From positions 1 to 64,000 of the forward strand of contig CAWITB010000043.1 in assembly GCA_963838885.1 (NCBI GenBank): a DNA stretch of 64,000 bases, written 5' to 3'. Position 1 is the first letter of the stretch, and each line of letters opens with the position of its first letter. This DNA comes from JAICMB01 sp963838885 (GTDB lineage: Bacteria > Acidobacteriota > Terriglobia > Bryobacterales > Bryobacteraceae). Below, one piece after another: positions 1 to 9,300 of the stretch. Under the pieces are notes generated by a model. It had not been told where the DNA came from and made no database searches. It saw nothing but the letters and a program-made list of their open reading frames with translations. Made by a program: the position numbers and the translations under genes.

Positions 1-170
1 TGGAGCCGGAACAGGTCGCCGACGCTGTAGTGGAAGGGCTAGAGCGAGAGACCTTTCTGATTCTTCCGCATCCTGAGGTTGCCGAGTACGCACGGCGCAA
101 AGCGGCGGATCCCGATCGCTGGCTGCGCGGAATGCGCCGGCTGCAGGCGCGGCTCAATGGGGGAGATTAA
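1..170 (+). CDS. SDR family oxidoreductase, C-terminal fragment
   Basis: Open from the window edge (first full codon at base 3) to TAA at 168-170; only the last 55 residues or so are present. They read PEQVADAVVEGLERE, then FLILPHPEVAEY, then DRWLRGMRRLQ. This is the usual C-terminal tail of short-chain NAD(P)-dependent dehydrogenases of the classical SDR type. The Rossmann fold and the YxxxK active site lie outside the window, so the substrate cannot be judged. Its stop codon overlaps the stop of the convergent gene on the other strand by two bases, leaving no room for a terminator between them. Confidence 0.75.
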   Translation, partial: EPEQVADAVVEGLERETFLILPHPEVAEYARRKAADPDRWLRGMRRLQARLNGGD

Positions 171-858
171 CGGAGTTGCCGTTTCACGAGCTCGGTCGTG
201 AATACGACGAGGTCGGAGAAGACCCGGGCCGAGTACGGCGTTTCGGCTCTGGCGTCTTCGATGATCCTTCCCAAACGGTCCCGTACTTCGTCCAGAAATC
301 TCAGCATGCTGTCGACAGATGGGCGACGCTGGGCGGCAATCAAAGCGTTACTGATTTCGCGAAGGACGCCCTCCGCCGTTCCTCCATGGGCATATACGTC
401 CGTCCCGCCGAGATCGCTCAGAGATTTTTGCAGACGACTTCGATCTTTCTCGAAAATAAAGTAGGTGTGGCCTGGCGCTTTCTTGGTCAGGGAGACCATG
501 ATGGCGAAGCCCGCCTCGAACGGCATGTTGAATCGCGGAGTGGCCGGCGCGTGGGAATCGAGCTCGACTCGAGAGAGGTCATGAAAGAGAACCGGCAGGA
601 TTGCACGAGAGATGCAATGCGTCAGAGCCGCTGTTCGCCGCCGAGGATTTCGAGAGTTGTGCGAGGCCTTAATCCGAAGGAACAAACGCCGACGACATAG
701 GCAAGAAACAGTTCTTGAAACCGCTCGTCATAGGGCAAGTTCAGAAAAACGGAGTTCCGAAATTGCCTGGGCAACTGCGGTCCCTCCGGCGGGCGCCGTT
801 GGCGGGGAGAACCATTCGTTGTTGGAACTGATAGCGTCACACCAACATCTTGAGGCAA
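167..858 (-). pseudogene. Broken TIR-like/nucleotide-binding family protein
   Basis: Two reading frames together make one recognisable protein. The first (ATG at 858) carries FRNSVFLNLPYDERFQELF and GLRPRTTLEI. The second carries HDLSRVELDS, then PRFNMPFEAGFA, then SLSDLGGTDVYAHGG. The pattern N-x-P-(F/Y)-D, PR-x-x-LEI, HD(I/L)SR, RFNMP(F/L)E(L/A)G is a widespread family of uncharacterised proteins that resemble TIR or nucleoside-deoxyribosyltransferase folds; that fold assignment is my inference. The copy is broken twice: an in-frame TGA after EQRL near 641, and a missing base in the run before HDLSR near 610. Having both a stop and a frameshift makes true decay more likely here than in the indel-only genes further along. 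Its 3' end is convergent with the SDR gene. Confidence 0.6.
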
Positions 859-914
859 AAACCGCGCGGAACAGACTTTATCTCGGTCGCGCGGCGCTTT
901 ATTTACGCGACCTG

Positions 915-1142
915 TTATTCAAGCAGTTTCTTGGATCCCGGTTCGGAACGTTCCTTAAACTTTCTCATCAACTCAGAGGCAAGCTCTTTCAATTCACGAA
1001 CTCGATCCGGGGGAACGCCGTAAAGCTTTCCTAGCTCTTCAGCCGTGGGATATCTGCGGTTATCGATGACGGGATGATTGGCCCTTTCCGCGCGGCCTCT
1101 ACGCGGTTGTCTCGCGGTCTTCGGCTGGTTGGTTCTCGCCAT
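915..1142 (-). CDS. Small basic protein with possible helix-turn-helix
   Basis: 75 residues from ATG 1142, beginning MARTNQPKTARQPRRGR. The N-terminal 30 residues are very basic. The rest reads YPTAEELGKLYGVPPDRVRE followed by a charged helix, which looks like a short helix-turn-helix with its recognition helix around PPDRVRELKELA. No family is recognised. It overlaps the called 3' end of the CaiB gene by 112 bases in another frame, so either that tail or this start is wrong. A DNA-binding or antitoxin-like role is possible but unsupported by a partner gene. Confidence 0.5.
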   Translation of the reverse strand: MARTNQPKTARQPRRGRAERANHPVIDNRRYPTAEELGKLYGVPPDRVRELKELASELMRKFKERSEPGSKKLLE

Positions 1143-2176
1143 GTTCTTCCTGTTTTCATGATAGCGGTTTCGGTCAGTTGCCATAGCGGCCAGGATCCGG
1201 TAGTGTGTTCGCCGAGCGTGGGCGCCGGCGCGCGGCTGCCCCGGTTTGTGATGTGCGCGGCGGCTTCGGAGACGGACAACACGGGCGTGACGCAACAGTC
1301 ATAATGGCGCAGGGTCTCGAACCACTCGGTCGCGGAGCGGGTACGAAAAATAGCGGCGAGGCGCTGTTTGAGGAGGCTCTGGTCTTCGTCGAATTGTCTG
1401 CCGGCGAGATCTTCGCATCCGAGGCGGCGGCATAATTCAGCCCAAAACTTCGCTTCGAGGGCGCCCACCGCGAGCCAGCGTTCGTCGGCGGCCTGGTAGA
1501 GGTTGTAGCAGGCATATCCGCCGCCGAGGAGGCCTTGGCCCGGGCTCGGTTCACGGCCGGTGCGCCGATAGCCGGCTAGCGGAATGGTCAATAGCGATTG
1601 CACGCCGGCCAGCATGGATATATCGAGATATTGGCCGCGGCCCGTTGTGGCGCGCTCGAGGAGGGCCAGCAGGATGGCGTTCGCGGCTTGCATTGCGCCT
1701 CCGGCGAGATCGGCGATCTGCACGCCGGGGATGACGGGCAGGTTGAGGCTGAGCACTCCTCCGAGGGCGAGATAGTTGATATCGTGTCCGGCGAGCGCGG
1801 AATACGGGCCCACCTGGCCGTAGCCGGTGAGACTGGCGTAAATCAGGCGGGCGTTCACGGCGCGCAGGTCGTCGTAGGCGAGACCGAGACGGGCCATCGT
1901 TCCAGGGCGGAAGCCTTCGATCAAAACGTCGGCGCGAACGGCGAGGCGCAGGAGCGATTCGCGGCCATGCGGGTCTTTGAGATTCAGGGCGACGCTCTTC
2001 TTGCCGCCGTTGGTAGCTTCGAATACTTCGGGATCGAGGGTGCGGGCGTAGTCGCCCTCGCCGGGCTGCTCGATCTTGATGACCTCGGCGCCGTTCGCAG
2101 CTAACATCGCCGTGGCGGCGGCGCCAGGAAGCAGGCGCGTGAGATCGAGGACCATGATGCCCTCGAGCGCGCTCAC
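1031..2176 (-). CDS. CaiB/BaiF-type CoA transferase (family III)
   Basis: 381 residues from a GTG start at 2176 that overlaps the MaoC stop by four bases (GTGA), so the two are translationally coupled. The N-terminus GIMVLDLTRLLPGAAATAML, then GAEVIKIEQPGEGDYAR, NGGKKSVALNLK and DVLIEGFRPGTM are hallmarks of formyl-CoA:oxalate/carnitine-type CoA transferases. The catalytic Asp should be in the HDINYLALGGVL stretch. These enzymes move CoA between carboxylic acids. With the hydratase upstream, a role in breakdown of a branched or aromatic acyl chain is likely; the substrate is unknown. The family usually ends shortly after a GEHT motif, seen here near 1215, but this frame runs on about 60 basic, unrelated residues, so a frameshift near 1215 is suspected. 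Confidence 0.85.
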   Translation of the reverse strand: MSALEGIMVLDLTRLLPGAAATAMLAANGAEVIKIEQPGEGDYARTLDPEVFEATNGGKKSVALNLKDPHGRESLLRLAVRADVLIEGFRPGTMARLGLAYDDLRAVNARLIYASLTGYGQVGPYSALAGHDINYLALGGVLSLNLPVIPGVQIADLAGGAMQAANAILLALLERATTGRGQYLDISMLAGVQSLLTIPLAGYRRTGREPSPGQGLLGGGYACYNLYQAADERWLAVGALEAKFWAELCRRLGCEDLAGRQFDEDQSLLKQRLAAIFRTRSATEWFETLRHYDCCVTPVLSVSEAAAHITNRGSRAPAPTLGEHTTGSWPLWQLTETAIMKTGRTWREPTSRRPRDNRVEAARKGPIIPSSITADIPRLKS

Positions 2177-2613
2177 GCGCGGGCCTTTACCATGAGCTTG
2201 TCCTGATACACGATGACGGGTTCGCCGTTCTGGTTCAGAACCTGGGTGTTGAATGTGACAATGCCACGCCCGGCGCCCTTGCGGTCCAGCGCGACGACTT
2301 CTTTCTCGACGTGGATGGTGTCGCCGATGAAGGCCGGGTGGGTAAAGCGCAGCCGGTCGATGCCGTAAAACGCAATCACGGTATCGGTGGTCTGGCCGGT
2401 CTGCACGGTGAGGCCGCTCGAAATTGCGAGCAGCAGCAGTCCATGCGCGATGCGCTTTCCGAAGGGTCCCTGGCGCGCGAATTCTTCGCTCATGTGCAGC
2501 TCGATGAAGTCGCCGGAGAGGCCGGCGAAATTCACAATGTCGGCTTCGGTGATGGTGCGCGAGCGAGTAACGGTCTTTTGTCCGAGCTCGAAATCTTCGA
2601 AATGACGGCTCAT
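2173..2613 (-). CDS. MaoC-like hotdog (R)-enoyl-CoA hydratase
   Basis: 146 residues, the usual size for a single-hotdog MaoC protein. N-terminal FEDFELGQKTVTRSRTITEADIVNFAGLSGD leads into the catalytic region, where GDFIELHMSEEFA supplies the Asp and His (D-x4-H) of the hydratase motif. FGKRIAHGLLLLAISSGL follows as in R-specific enoyl-CoA hydratases and related dehydratases. It would hydrate an enoyl-CoA thioester in the cytoplasm. It is the first gene of a two-gene unit with the CoA transferase and lies head-to-head with mdh, whose start is 68 bases away, so a short divergent promoter region serves both. Confidence 0.85.
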   Translation of the reverse strand: MSRHFEDFELGQKTVTRSRTITEADIVNFAGLSGDFIELHMSEEFARQGPFGKRIAHGLLLLAISSGLTVQTGQTTDTVIAFYGIDRLRFTHPAFIGDTIHVEKEVVALDRKGAGRGIVTFNTQVLNQNGEPVIVYQDKLMVKARA

Positions 2614-2681
2614 GCGTGCTTTCGCGTCTCCTCTTCTTGACTGTTCCGCGGGGCTGTCCTACCTTGGAGATTCTACTATTT

Positions 2682-3620
2682 ATGCGAAAAAAAGTGACTG
2701 TCGTGGGAGCCGGAAACGTGGGCGCGAACTGCGCCTTGCGCATCGCCGGTAAAGAGCTGGCCGATGTGGTTCTGGTCGATGTGGTCGAAGGCATCCCGCA
2801 GGGCAAGGGGCTGGATCTGCTGGAGTCGGGGCCGGTGGAAGGCTACGACGTCAACATCGCGGGGTCGAACGATTACGCGCCGACGGCCGATTCCGACGTG
2901 GTCGTGATCACGGCGGGCTTCCCGCGCAAGCCGGGAATGAGCCGCGACGATCTGCTGCTGGCGAATTACGAAGTGGTCCGCAGCGCGACCGAACAGGCCG
3001 TGAAATATTCGCCCAATTGTATTTTGATCCTGGTCACGAACCCGCTCGACGCGATGTGCTGGACGGCTCTGAAAATTTCGAAGTTTCCGAAGAGTCGCGT
3101 CGTCGGCATGGCCGGGGTTCTCGATACGGCGCGCTTCCGGACCTTCGTCGCGCAGGAGCTCGATGTATCGATGGAAAACGTCACCGCGATGGTGCTCGGC
3201 GGGCATGGCGACACCATGGTGCCGTTGGTAAGGCTGAGCAGCGTGTCGGGCATTCCTTTAACGGAGCTGCTTGATCGGGCTACGCTCGAGCGGCTGGTGC
3301 AGCGCGCCCGCGACGGCGGGGCCGAGATCGTGAAGTATTTAAAAACGGGCAGTGCCTATTACGCGCCGTCGGCCGGGGCGGTCGAGATGGTCGAATCCAT
3401 TCTCAAGGACAAAAAGAAAGTGTTGCCCTGCGCGGCGTATCTGGAAGGCGAGTACGGGATTCGCGATGTTTTCGTGGGCGTACCGGTGAAGCTGGGAGCG
3501 CGCGGCATCGAGAAAATTTATGAAATCACGCTGGACGGCGAGGAGCAGGCCGCCTTGGAGAAGAGCGCCCGCGCGGTCGAAGAGCTGCTGGGCGTGATTA
3601 AGCAGAAGATCGGGTCGTAG
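2682..3620 (+). CDS. mdh: Malate dehydrogenase (LDH-like type)
   Basis: 312 residues, NAD-dependent oxidation of malate to oxaloacetate in the TCA cycle. The start is the ATG at 2682, preceded by GGAGA at 2666-2670. The Rossmann motif GAGNVG is at residues 9-14. The substrate loop PRKPGMSR has Arg82 and Arg88, the signature that picks malate over lactate, and the catalytic His is in GGHGDTMVP (His175). Length and the VVVITAGFPRKPGM pattern match the tetrameric Chloroflexus/Bacillus-type enzyme. First gene of a run of five closely packed genes on the same strand (next start two bases on). Confidence 0.95.
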   Translation: MRKKVTVVGAGNVGANCALRIAGKELADVVLVDVVEGIPQGKGLDLLESGPVEGYDVNIAGSNDYAPTADSDVVVITAGFPRKPGMSRDDLLLANYEVVRSATEQAVKYSPNCILILVTNPLDAMCWTALKISKFPKSRVVGMAGVLDTARFRTFVAQELDVSMENVTAMVLGGHGDTMVPLVRLSSVSGIPLTELLDRATLERLVQRARDGGAEIVKYLKTGSAYYAPSAGAVEMVESILKDKKKVLPCAAYLEGEYGIRDVFVGVPVKLGARGIEKIYEITLDGEEQAALEKSARAVEELLGVIKQKIGS

Positions 3621-3621
3621 G

Positions 3622-4107
3622 TTGCGGCCGCGCAAAGCCCGGGCCCCGCGCATCGATCCGAAGCTGGCGTGTTTTCGCATGCACGCCAGGGAATCGAAGA
3701 TACATCGCTGGGGCGTCTACGCCGATGAAGATATCCCGGCGAATCGTAAAGTGATCGAATACACCGGCGAGCGCATCAGCCGGCGGCAAACGAAGATCCG
3801 CGCGGCGCTGCCGCTGAATTATATTTTCACGCTGGACGATTACTGGGCGCTCGACGGGGCCTCGGGTGGGAGCGGGGCGGAATTTATCAACCATAGCTGC
3901 GATCCGAATCTCGTATCGCGCATTCTGAAGGGCCACATTCTGTATTTCAGTAAGCGCCCGATCCGGAAGGGCGAGGAGCTTACAGTGGATTATCACTTCG
4001 GCGCGGACGAGGAGGCGGTAGAGTGCAAATGCGGCGCGAAGAATTGCCGCGGGACCATCAATCTTCCGAAGCTCCTTCGCGCACGCCGACCGTACAATAG
4101 TTCTTGA
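3622..4107 (+). CDS. SET-domain protein lysine methyltransferase
   Basis: 161 residues with a TTG start one base after the mdh stop; an internal ATG at 3679 (residue 20) is the alternative. It is essentially a bare SET domain: SKIHRWGVYADEDI at 25-38, IEYTGERIS at 45-53, the cofactor/knot motif NHSCDPN at 90-96, GEELTVDY with its catalytic Tyr at 117-124, and a post-SET cysteine cluster ECKCGAKNCRG at 134-144. All key residues are present, so it should be an active S-adenosylmethionine-dependent lysine methyltransferase. The target is unknown; bacterial versions have been proposed to act on histone-like or ribosomal proteins. Its stop overlaps the purC start (TTGA), so it is cotranslated within a housekeeping operon. 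Confidence 0.9.
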   Translation: MRPRKARAPRIDPKLACFRMHARESKIHRWGVYADEDIPANRKVIEYTGERISRRQTKIRAALPLNYIFTLDDYWALDGASGGSGAEFINHSCDPNLVSRILKGHILYFSKRPIRKGEELTVDYHFGADEEAVECKCGAKNCRGTINLPKLLRARRPYNSS

Positions 4108-4982
4108 TCTTCGAGAGCCATTTTCCGGATCTGAAACTGCAGGGCCGCGGGAAGGTCCGCGATATTTACGAGGCGGGCGAGTATCTCGTCATCGTGGCCA
4201 CCGACCGGCTCTCGGCGTTCGATTGCATCCTGCCGACTCCCATTCCCGGTAAAGGCCGCGTCCTTACGCAGCTTACGATTTTTTGGCTTGGCCTGCTGCG
4301 CGATATCGTTCCGAACCATTTCGTCACGGCCGATGTAGCGGAATATCCGCCGCCGTTCCGGCCGTATGCGGAGCAGCTCGAAGGCCGCTCCATGCTCGTT
4401 CGCCGCGCGCGCATGATCGATGTCGAATGCGTGGCGCGCGGCTATGTTTCGGGATCGGGATGGAAGGACTACCGGCGTACGGGAGCGATCTGCGGAATCG
4501 AGCTGCCGGCGGGTTTGGTTGAGAGCGATCGTCTGCCGGGGCCGATCTTCACTCCCGCGAGCAAAGCCCAGAGCGGGCACGACGAGAACATTTCGTTCGA
4601 TAATGTTTCTGAGAGGATTGGACGGGAATTGGCGGAACGTTTGCGCGCGCTCACGCTCGAAATCTACGGCCGCGCCTCGGCCTACGCGGCGGAGCGAGGC
4701 ATCATTGTAGCCGACACGAAGTTCGAGTTTGGCTTCATCGGCGGCCAATTGACTCTTGCCGACGAGGTGTTGACGCCGGACTCGTCGCGTTTTTGGCCTC
4801 GCGAAACATACACTCCCGGCGGACCGCAGCCTTCTTTCGATAAGCAATATGTGCGGGATTATCTGGAATCCATGAGCTGGAACAAGCAGCCTCCCGCGCC
4901 GGAGCTGCCCGCCGAGGTGGTCGCAAAAACGAGCGCGAAGTATCGCGAGGCCTATCGCGTCCTGACCGGAAACAATTTATGA
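4104..4982 (+). CDS. purC: SAICAR synthase (phosphoribosylaminoimidazole-succinocarboxamide synthase)
   Basis: 292 residues, ATP-dependent ligation of aspartate to CAIR in purine synthesis. Start TTG at 4104 overlaps the SET stop. N-terminal LQGRGKVRDIYEAGEYLVIVATDRLSAFD, then VECVARGYVSGSGWKDY, KAQSGHDENISF and ADTKFEFGF are the signature blocks of PurC in the longer (about 300-residue) form. The stop TGA overlaps the next ATG (ATGA), indicating coupling to cvpA. In many bacteria cvpA and purine genes sit together, which fits. Confidence 0.96.
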   Translation: MIFESHFPDLKLQGRGKVRDIYEAGEYLVIVATDRLSAFDCILPTPIPGKGRVLTQLTIFWLGLLRDIVPNHFVTADVAEYPPPFRPYAEQLEGRSMLVRRARMIDVECVARGYVSGSGWKDYRRTGAICGIELPAGLVESDRLPGPIFTPASKAQSGHDENISFDNVSERIGRELAERLRALTLEIYGRASAYAAERGIIVADTKFEFGFIGGQLTLADEVLTPDSSRFWPRETYTPGGPQPSFDKQYVRDYLESMSWNKQPPAPELPAEVVAKTSAKYREAYRVLTGNNL

Positions 4983-5539
4983 GCTGGCTCGACATATTGG
5001 TCCTGCTGATCGTGGCGTATTCCATCTTCACGGGCTTTACTAGCGGCTTCGCGAGGGTCGGCGTGGGATTCGCGGCGACCGTGCTCGGCATCGTGTTCGG
5101 GTTCTGGTTCTACGGCATCGCCGCCGCGCACATCGCCGATTACGTCTCCTCGCCCGGGGTGGCGAACCTGCTCGGGTTTCTGCTCGTGTTCGCATTGTTC
5201 GCCGTTGCGGGCGCGATCGTGGGCCGCATCCTGGCCAGCCTTTTCAAGTGGGTTGGATTGTCCTGGTTCGACCGGCTGCTCGGCGCCGCGTTCGGGTTTT
5301 TACGCGGGGCCGTGATGTCGGTCGCGCTGGTTACCGTGATCCTGGCGTTTGCTCCCACGCCTCCGCCCGCGTCCATCGTGCGCTCGAAGACGCTGCCCTA
5401 TATCATCGATACGTCGGGCGTGCTCGCCGCCATTACGCCTCATGAGATCAAGGACGCTTTCCGCGAAACGAAAGAGAAAGTGAAGCGCATGTGGCACGAC
5501 CGTGTGCAACATAAGGAGCCGAAGGGACAAGCGGTCTGA
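4979..5539 (+). CDS. CvpA family membrane protein
   Basis: 186 residues. Four hydrophobic segments are visible: around 4-22 (DILVLLIVAYSIFTGF), 28-48, 63-85 (LLGFLLVFALFAVAGAI) and 105-125, followed by a charged C-terminal tail. WLDILVLLIVAYSIFTGFTSGFARV is the family N-terminus, and the amphipathic FDRLLGAAFGFLRG block before the last membrane segment is also typical. CvpA was first linked to colicin V production and is needed for envelope and bile tolerance in some bacteria; its molecular role is unclear. It is coupled to purC upstream and shares a base with the start of the phosphatase downstream (TGATG). Confidence 0.9.
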   Translation: MSWLDILVLLIVAYSIFTGFTSGFARVGVGFAATVLGIVFGFWFYGIAAAHIADYVSSPGVANLLGFLLVFALFAVAGAIVGRILASLFKWVGLSWFDRLLGAAFGFLRGAVMSVALVTVILAFAPTPPPASIVRSKTLPYIIDTSGVLAAITPHEIKDAFRETKEKVKRMWHDRVQHKEPKGQAV

Positions 5540-6186
5540 TGTCCCTGCTTATCTTCGATCTGGACGGAACGCTGATCGATTCGAAGCTCGACCTGGCGCA
5601 TGCCGTGAACGCCACGATGGAACACATGGGCATGCCGCCGCTTTCTCACGAGCGCATCGCCAGCTATGTCGGCAACGGCGCGCCCGTGCTGCTGCGGCGC
5701 GCCATGGGACCGCAGGCGACGGAAGAGCAGGTGGCGCAGGCGCTCGACTTCCTGATCCCTCATTACGCCGCGCATTGTCTCGATAACACGTCGTTGTATC
5801 CGGGCGTCAAGGATGCCCTCGACCGCCTGCGGGAGCGCGGCGCGCGGATGGCGGTTCTGACCAACAAGCCGGTGCGCATCAGCAATCACATCATCGCCGG
5901 ACTGGGCTGCGGCGAGCACTTTTTCCGCGTTTACGGCGGCAACAGCTTCGAGCGGAAAAAGCCCGATCCGGTGGGTATTGACGCGCTCCTGTCGGAAACG
6001 GGGCTGCCGCGCGAGAACGCCGTCATGGTGGGCGACAGCGCCGTCGACATCCGCACGGCGCGCAATGCCGGCATTCGGGCCTGCGGCGTGACCTACGGGT
6101 TTCAGCCGGAGACGTTCGCGGAAGTTCCGCCCGATTTTTTAATTGACGACCTGAACGAGTTGGCGGATCGCGTATTGGCTTCTTAG
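5539..6186 (+). CDS. gph: HAD-family phosphoglycolate phosphatase
   Basis: 215 residues. HAD motif I is at the very N-terminus, FDLDGTLIDSKLD, with nucleophile Asp and the second Asp. Motif II is VLTNKP, motif III the Lys in ERKKPDP, and motif IV GDSAVDIRTARNAG. The cap (HAVNATMEHMGMPPLS and onward) is the alpha-helical C1 type of phosphoglycolate phosphatases, which remove 2-phosphoglycolate made by DNA repair or oxygenase side reactions. Other small phosphoester substrates cannot be excluded. Last gene of the mdh to gph run. Confidence 0.88.
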   Translation: MSLLIFDLDGTLIDSKLDLAHAVNATMEHMGMPPLSHERIASYVGNGAPVLLRRAMGPQATEEQVAQALDFLIPHYAAHCLDNTSLYPGVKDALDRLRERGARMAVLTNKPVRISNHIIAGLGCGEHFFRVYGGNSFERKKPDPVGIDALLSETGLPRENAVMVGDSAVDIRTARNAGIRACGVTYGFQPETFAEVPPDFLIDDLNELADRVLAS

Positions 6187-6368
6187 CTCGCCGGTATTTT
6201 TTCCCCCGCGAAACCTTGTCCCCGGCTCCCTGAAAGATCCGTAACCGTTACCCATCATGCACGCTCTGTATCCCGAGTGATACAGTAATAAACCAGCGCC
6301 TGCGAGCGCCAGCGGTTCCATGATCGCCGGCATTCACGCCGGGCCGGAGCGCGGAAGGAGGGGATTTC
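6187..6368. other. Intergenic region before the 1133-aa gene
   Basis: 182 bases without a gene. No convincing terminator is seen. It ends in a strong ribosome-binding site, GGAAGGAGGGG at about 6353-6363, placed correctly for the GTG start at 6369. Confidence 0.5.
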
Positions 6369-9300
6369 GTGAAGACTTTCGCAATCGCATTTTTTGCGGT
6401 TTTTGGTTTCGCCTTTGTGCTGACGCAAGACCTGCCGGGGCAGGACCTTTCTGAACGAGCATGGCGGATGGAGATCCAGGGGGATCCGTCGGGAGCCGGC
6501 GCGCTGCTGCAACAGGCCGCTGCCGCCAAGACCGCGGATTCCGCGGCTCTCGAAGCTTACGCTGAGTTTCTCGACGGTCATGGCGATCCCGCGGCGCGCG
6601 AAGCTTGGGAAAAACTACTTCCCCAAAGCAGTGGAGCCGTCCGCGCCGCCGCCGCACGCCATCTGCTGCTCATCGATGCCCGCCTGGGCGACTGGGCCGC
6701 CGCGCGGAAAGACATGGACGAATACCGCGCCGCCGGTGGCCGGGACCTCGCGCTGCCGCCAGCCGTCTCGCCCGATGCGAAAAGCGATGCCAAGAAGCCC
6801 GTAATCCTCGTGCCCGGTCCGCTGCGTTCTTTCGCGCGCATGGCCGCCCTGTCTCCCGACCTGCAGCCGGGCGATCTTCTCGGAGCGCTCGCCCGCAATG
6901 TCGTCACCAACGGATATCAGGCCGCGGCGAGCAATGAAGCGCTGGAGCAAACGGAATATCTCAAGCTCGTCGTGCGCTATCTCACCCAGGCCCGCGAGCT
7001 CGATAAGCTCGCCGGCGCCACGAAGGTCATCAAGATCGAGACGTGCGATTCCACACAGACCGGCGAGCTTCTACGCGTGCTCGGTTATCGCATGCGCGGC
7101 GGCTGCGGCTCCGACGTGGTGCTCGAGACGGTTAACGCCACGCGCGCCTTCCTGACCATCGATTCCGGCTTCCCGCTCGCCGAGTTGGAGCAATCCCTTC
7201 GCACCAATCGCCCCTTCGTCTACGACTACCACCCTACCGTCGTGCCCATTCTCTACGGACCCGACTATTGGACGTCGGCGCACGAAAATAAGGCCGCCGG
7301 ATCGCAGGAATTCATCGACTTCTTTATTGGCGATCCCTCCATCTGCCGCTTGTATCTGGGGCTCTCCAAGCTCGATCCGCCCACCGCGGAGGAAATTCGC
7401 AAGGCCGTTCCCGCCCCGCGGCTGCGCGCCTTCGCCCACGTGCTCGATTTTTACGGGGGCATGTTCGAGATCCGCGACGGTAAGGCCGCGGTCCCCGGCG
7501 GCGCGCGCTCTATAAAGGCCTGGACCGATCTGGTCGGCGTTTCGCCCGACAAAGGCGCCGCTTTTTACGAGAAGCTCATCGTCCGAGACGACGGCTGGAT
7601 GGCCAGCTACTACGATTCGCTCGCGCGCATCGTTTACAATCCCGCCCACGGCCCGGTACAGAATTACCTCACCGAGCCGGAGCGTCTGAAGCGCTTCTAC
7701 GCCGCCATCCGCGGTAAGGTAACCAGCCCCGGCCCCGCGCGGCCCGTGTTCCGCGCCAACGCCGATATGATGCTCCTCACCACGCGCCTGCGCCTCGATT
7801 CGAGCGGCCGTCCGCACATTCCCGGCGGCATCGCCGTCTGGCGCGACCTCTTCGTGGAGCACCCCCACGGCAAGTACGACGCCAAGCTCTCCAAGGCCGC
7901 CGCCGGCTGGAAGGATCCGGACGACGTTCTCGAAGCGCTGTTCGGCTTGTGCCGCAAATCGGTCGAGAACGAGCCGCTCAAGATTTTCCTTGCTCTCAGC
8001 GACGTCGACCGGCGGCGTTCCACGCCTTTGGCCGCTGCCACGGTGGCCCGCCTGGCGCGCCAGTATCGCGCGTTCGGCGCCCAATATGCCGTATTCGCCG
8101 ATGCCCCCGTCATCTCGGACAAAACCGTGCTGGCGTTTCTGGACGCGGCGCAATCGATCGGCTCCATTCGCGATCTGGGAGTGCGCGCCGACGCCGCCGG
8201 AAGCATGCAGGCGCTCGTGGGGTTGTGGCAAATCTTCTATCGCCAGGGCTCCATCGCCCCCGCCGATGCCGACAAGGAGCTTGCCGCTCTCGTCGCCAGC
8301 TTCGATAACGTTAAAAACGAGCGCGAAATCTTCGATGCCGGCCGCTCCGGCGTTCGCACCCTGCTCGCCGCGGCTCATGCTCGCGAGGGCTCGCCGCAGG
8401 ATCGCATGATCGACCTGCTGGCCGGCGCCGCCGATCCCATCGACGCCGACTCCCACACGCAGCTTGTCGAGCAGATGATCCGCATCTTCGAAGCTCAGCG
8501 GCTAATTTCTCTCCAGACCATCTTCGAGCTTTCGGACCATCTCGAAGCCGTCGCCAAGGGCGCCAAGGCCAACTCCGCTCTGATCGCCAAGACGGCCGCG
8601 CGCATCTCGGAAATCCAACTGCCTCGCGCCGATCTCAGCGGCGTCGAGAAGAACGCGCTAGCGTTCGGATACTGGCCCGAGAGGCACATCGAAACGCAGC
8701 GCAAGCTGAACCTGCGGGCCATCGTCGATAAATCCGCCACCGATCCCCGCAAACTCGAGGATGTGCGCGGCCTGCTCGCTCCCTTTCTGCGCGATACTCT
8801 GGTGGGCTTGAACTATGTCCATTACGCCCCGCCCGGCGCTCAGATCCTCACGACCAATCCTTTATTCGTGCGCAGTCACGACTTCATCGGAATGCAGGGT
8901 TCGACCGAGACCTGGAAAGCCACCGAGGTTCTGGGCAATGGTTGGCCCGCCAGCGCCGGAGGCAAGCTCATCGGCTCGCTGTGCGGCCTGCCCTACGCGC
9001 TCGCGGAAGCCGAACAGAATTTCCTGATTCCCACGAAGGAGCAGGCTCTTATTTGGGGCGACCTGGTACCGCAGATGTTGATCGGGGCCACCGTGCCGCG
9101 CTGGTGGAACGTCACCCCGGCGCAGCTTCACTGGGTCGCGCTGCACATGCATTACGCGGAGAATGCCATCGCGGAAGCGTCCATGAATCCCGGCGAGCGC
9201 GCGCTCGTTCTGAAGGCCGTCGAAAATCACGCCCCGCCGGCGCGGACCTATAAGATCGCCACGCTGCTCGAATCCGGACAGGTCCCCGCCGCGCTCGACG

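Noticed and set aside
7071..8456. 461-residue minus-strand frame opposite the 1133-aa gene
   Set aside because: Shadow frame caused by C-ending codons; no start signal, no domain.
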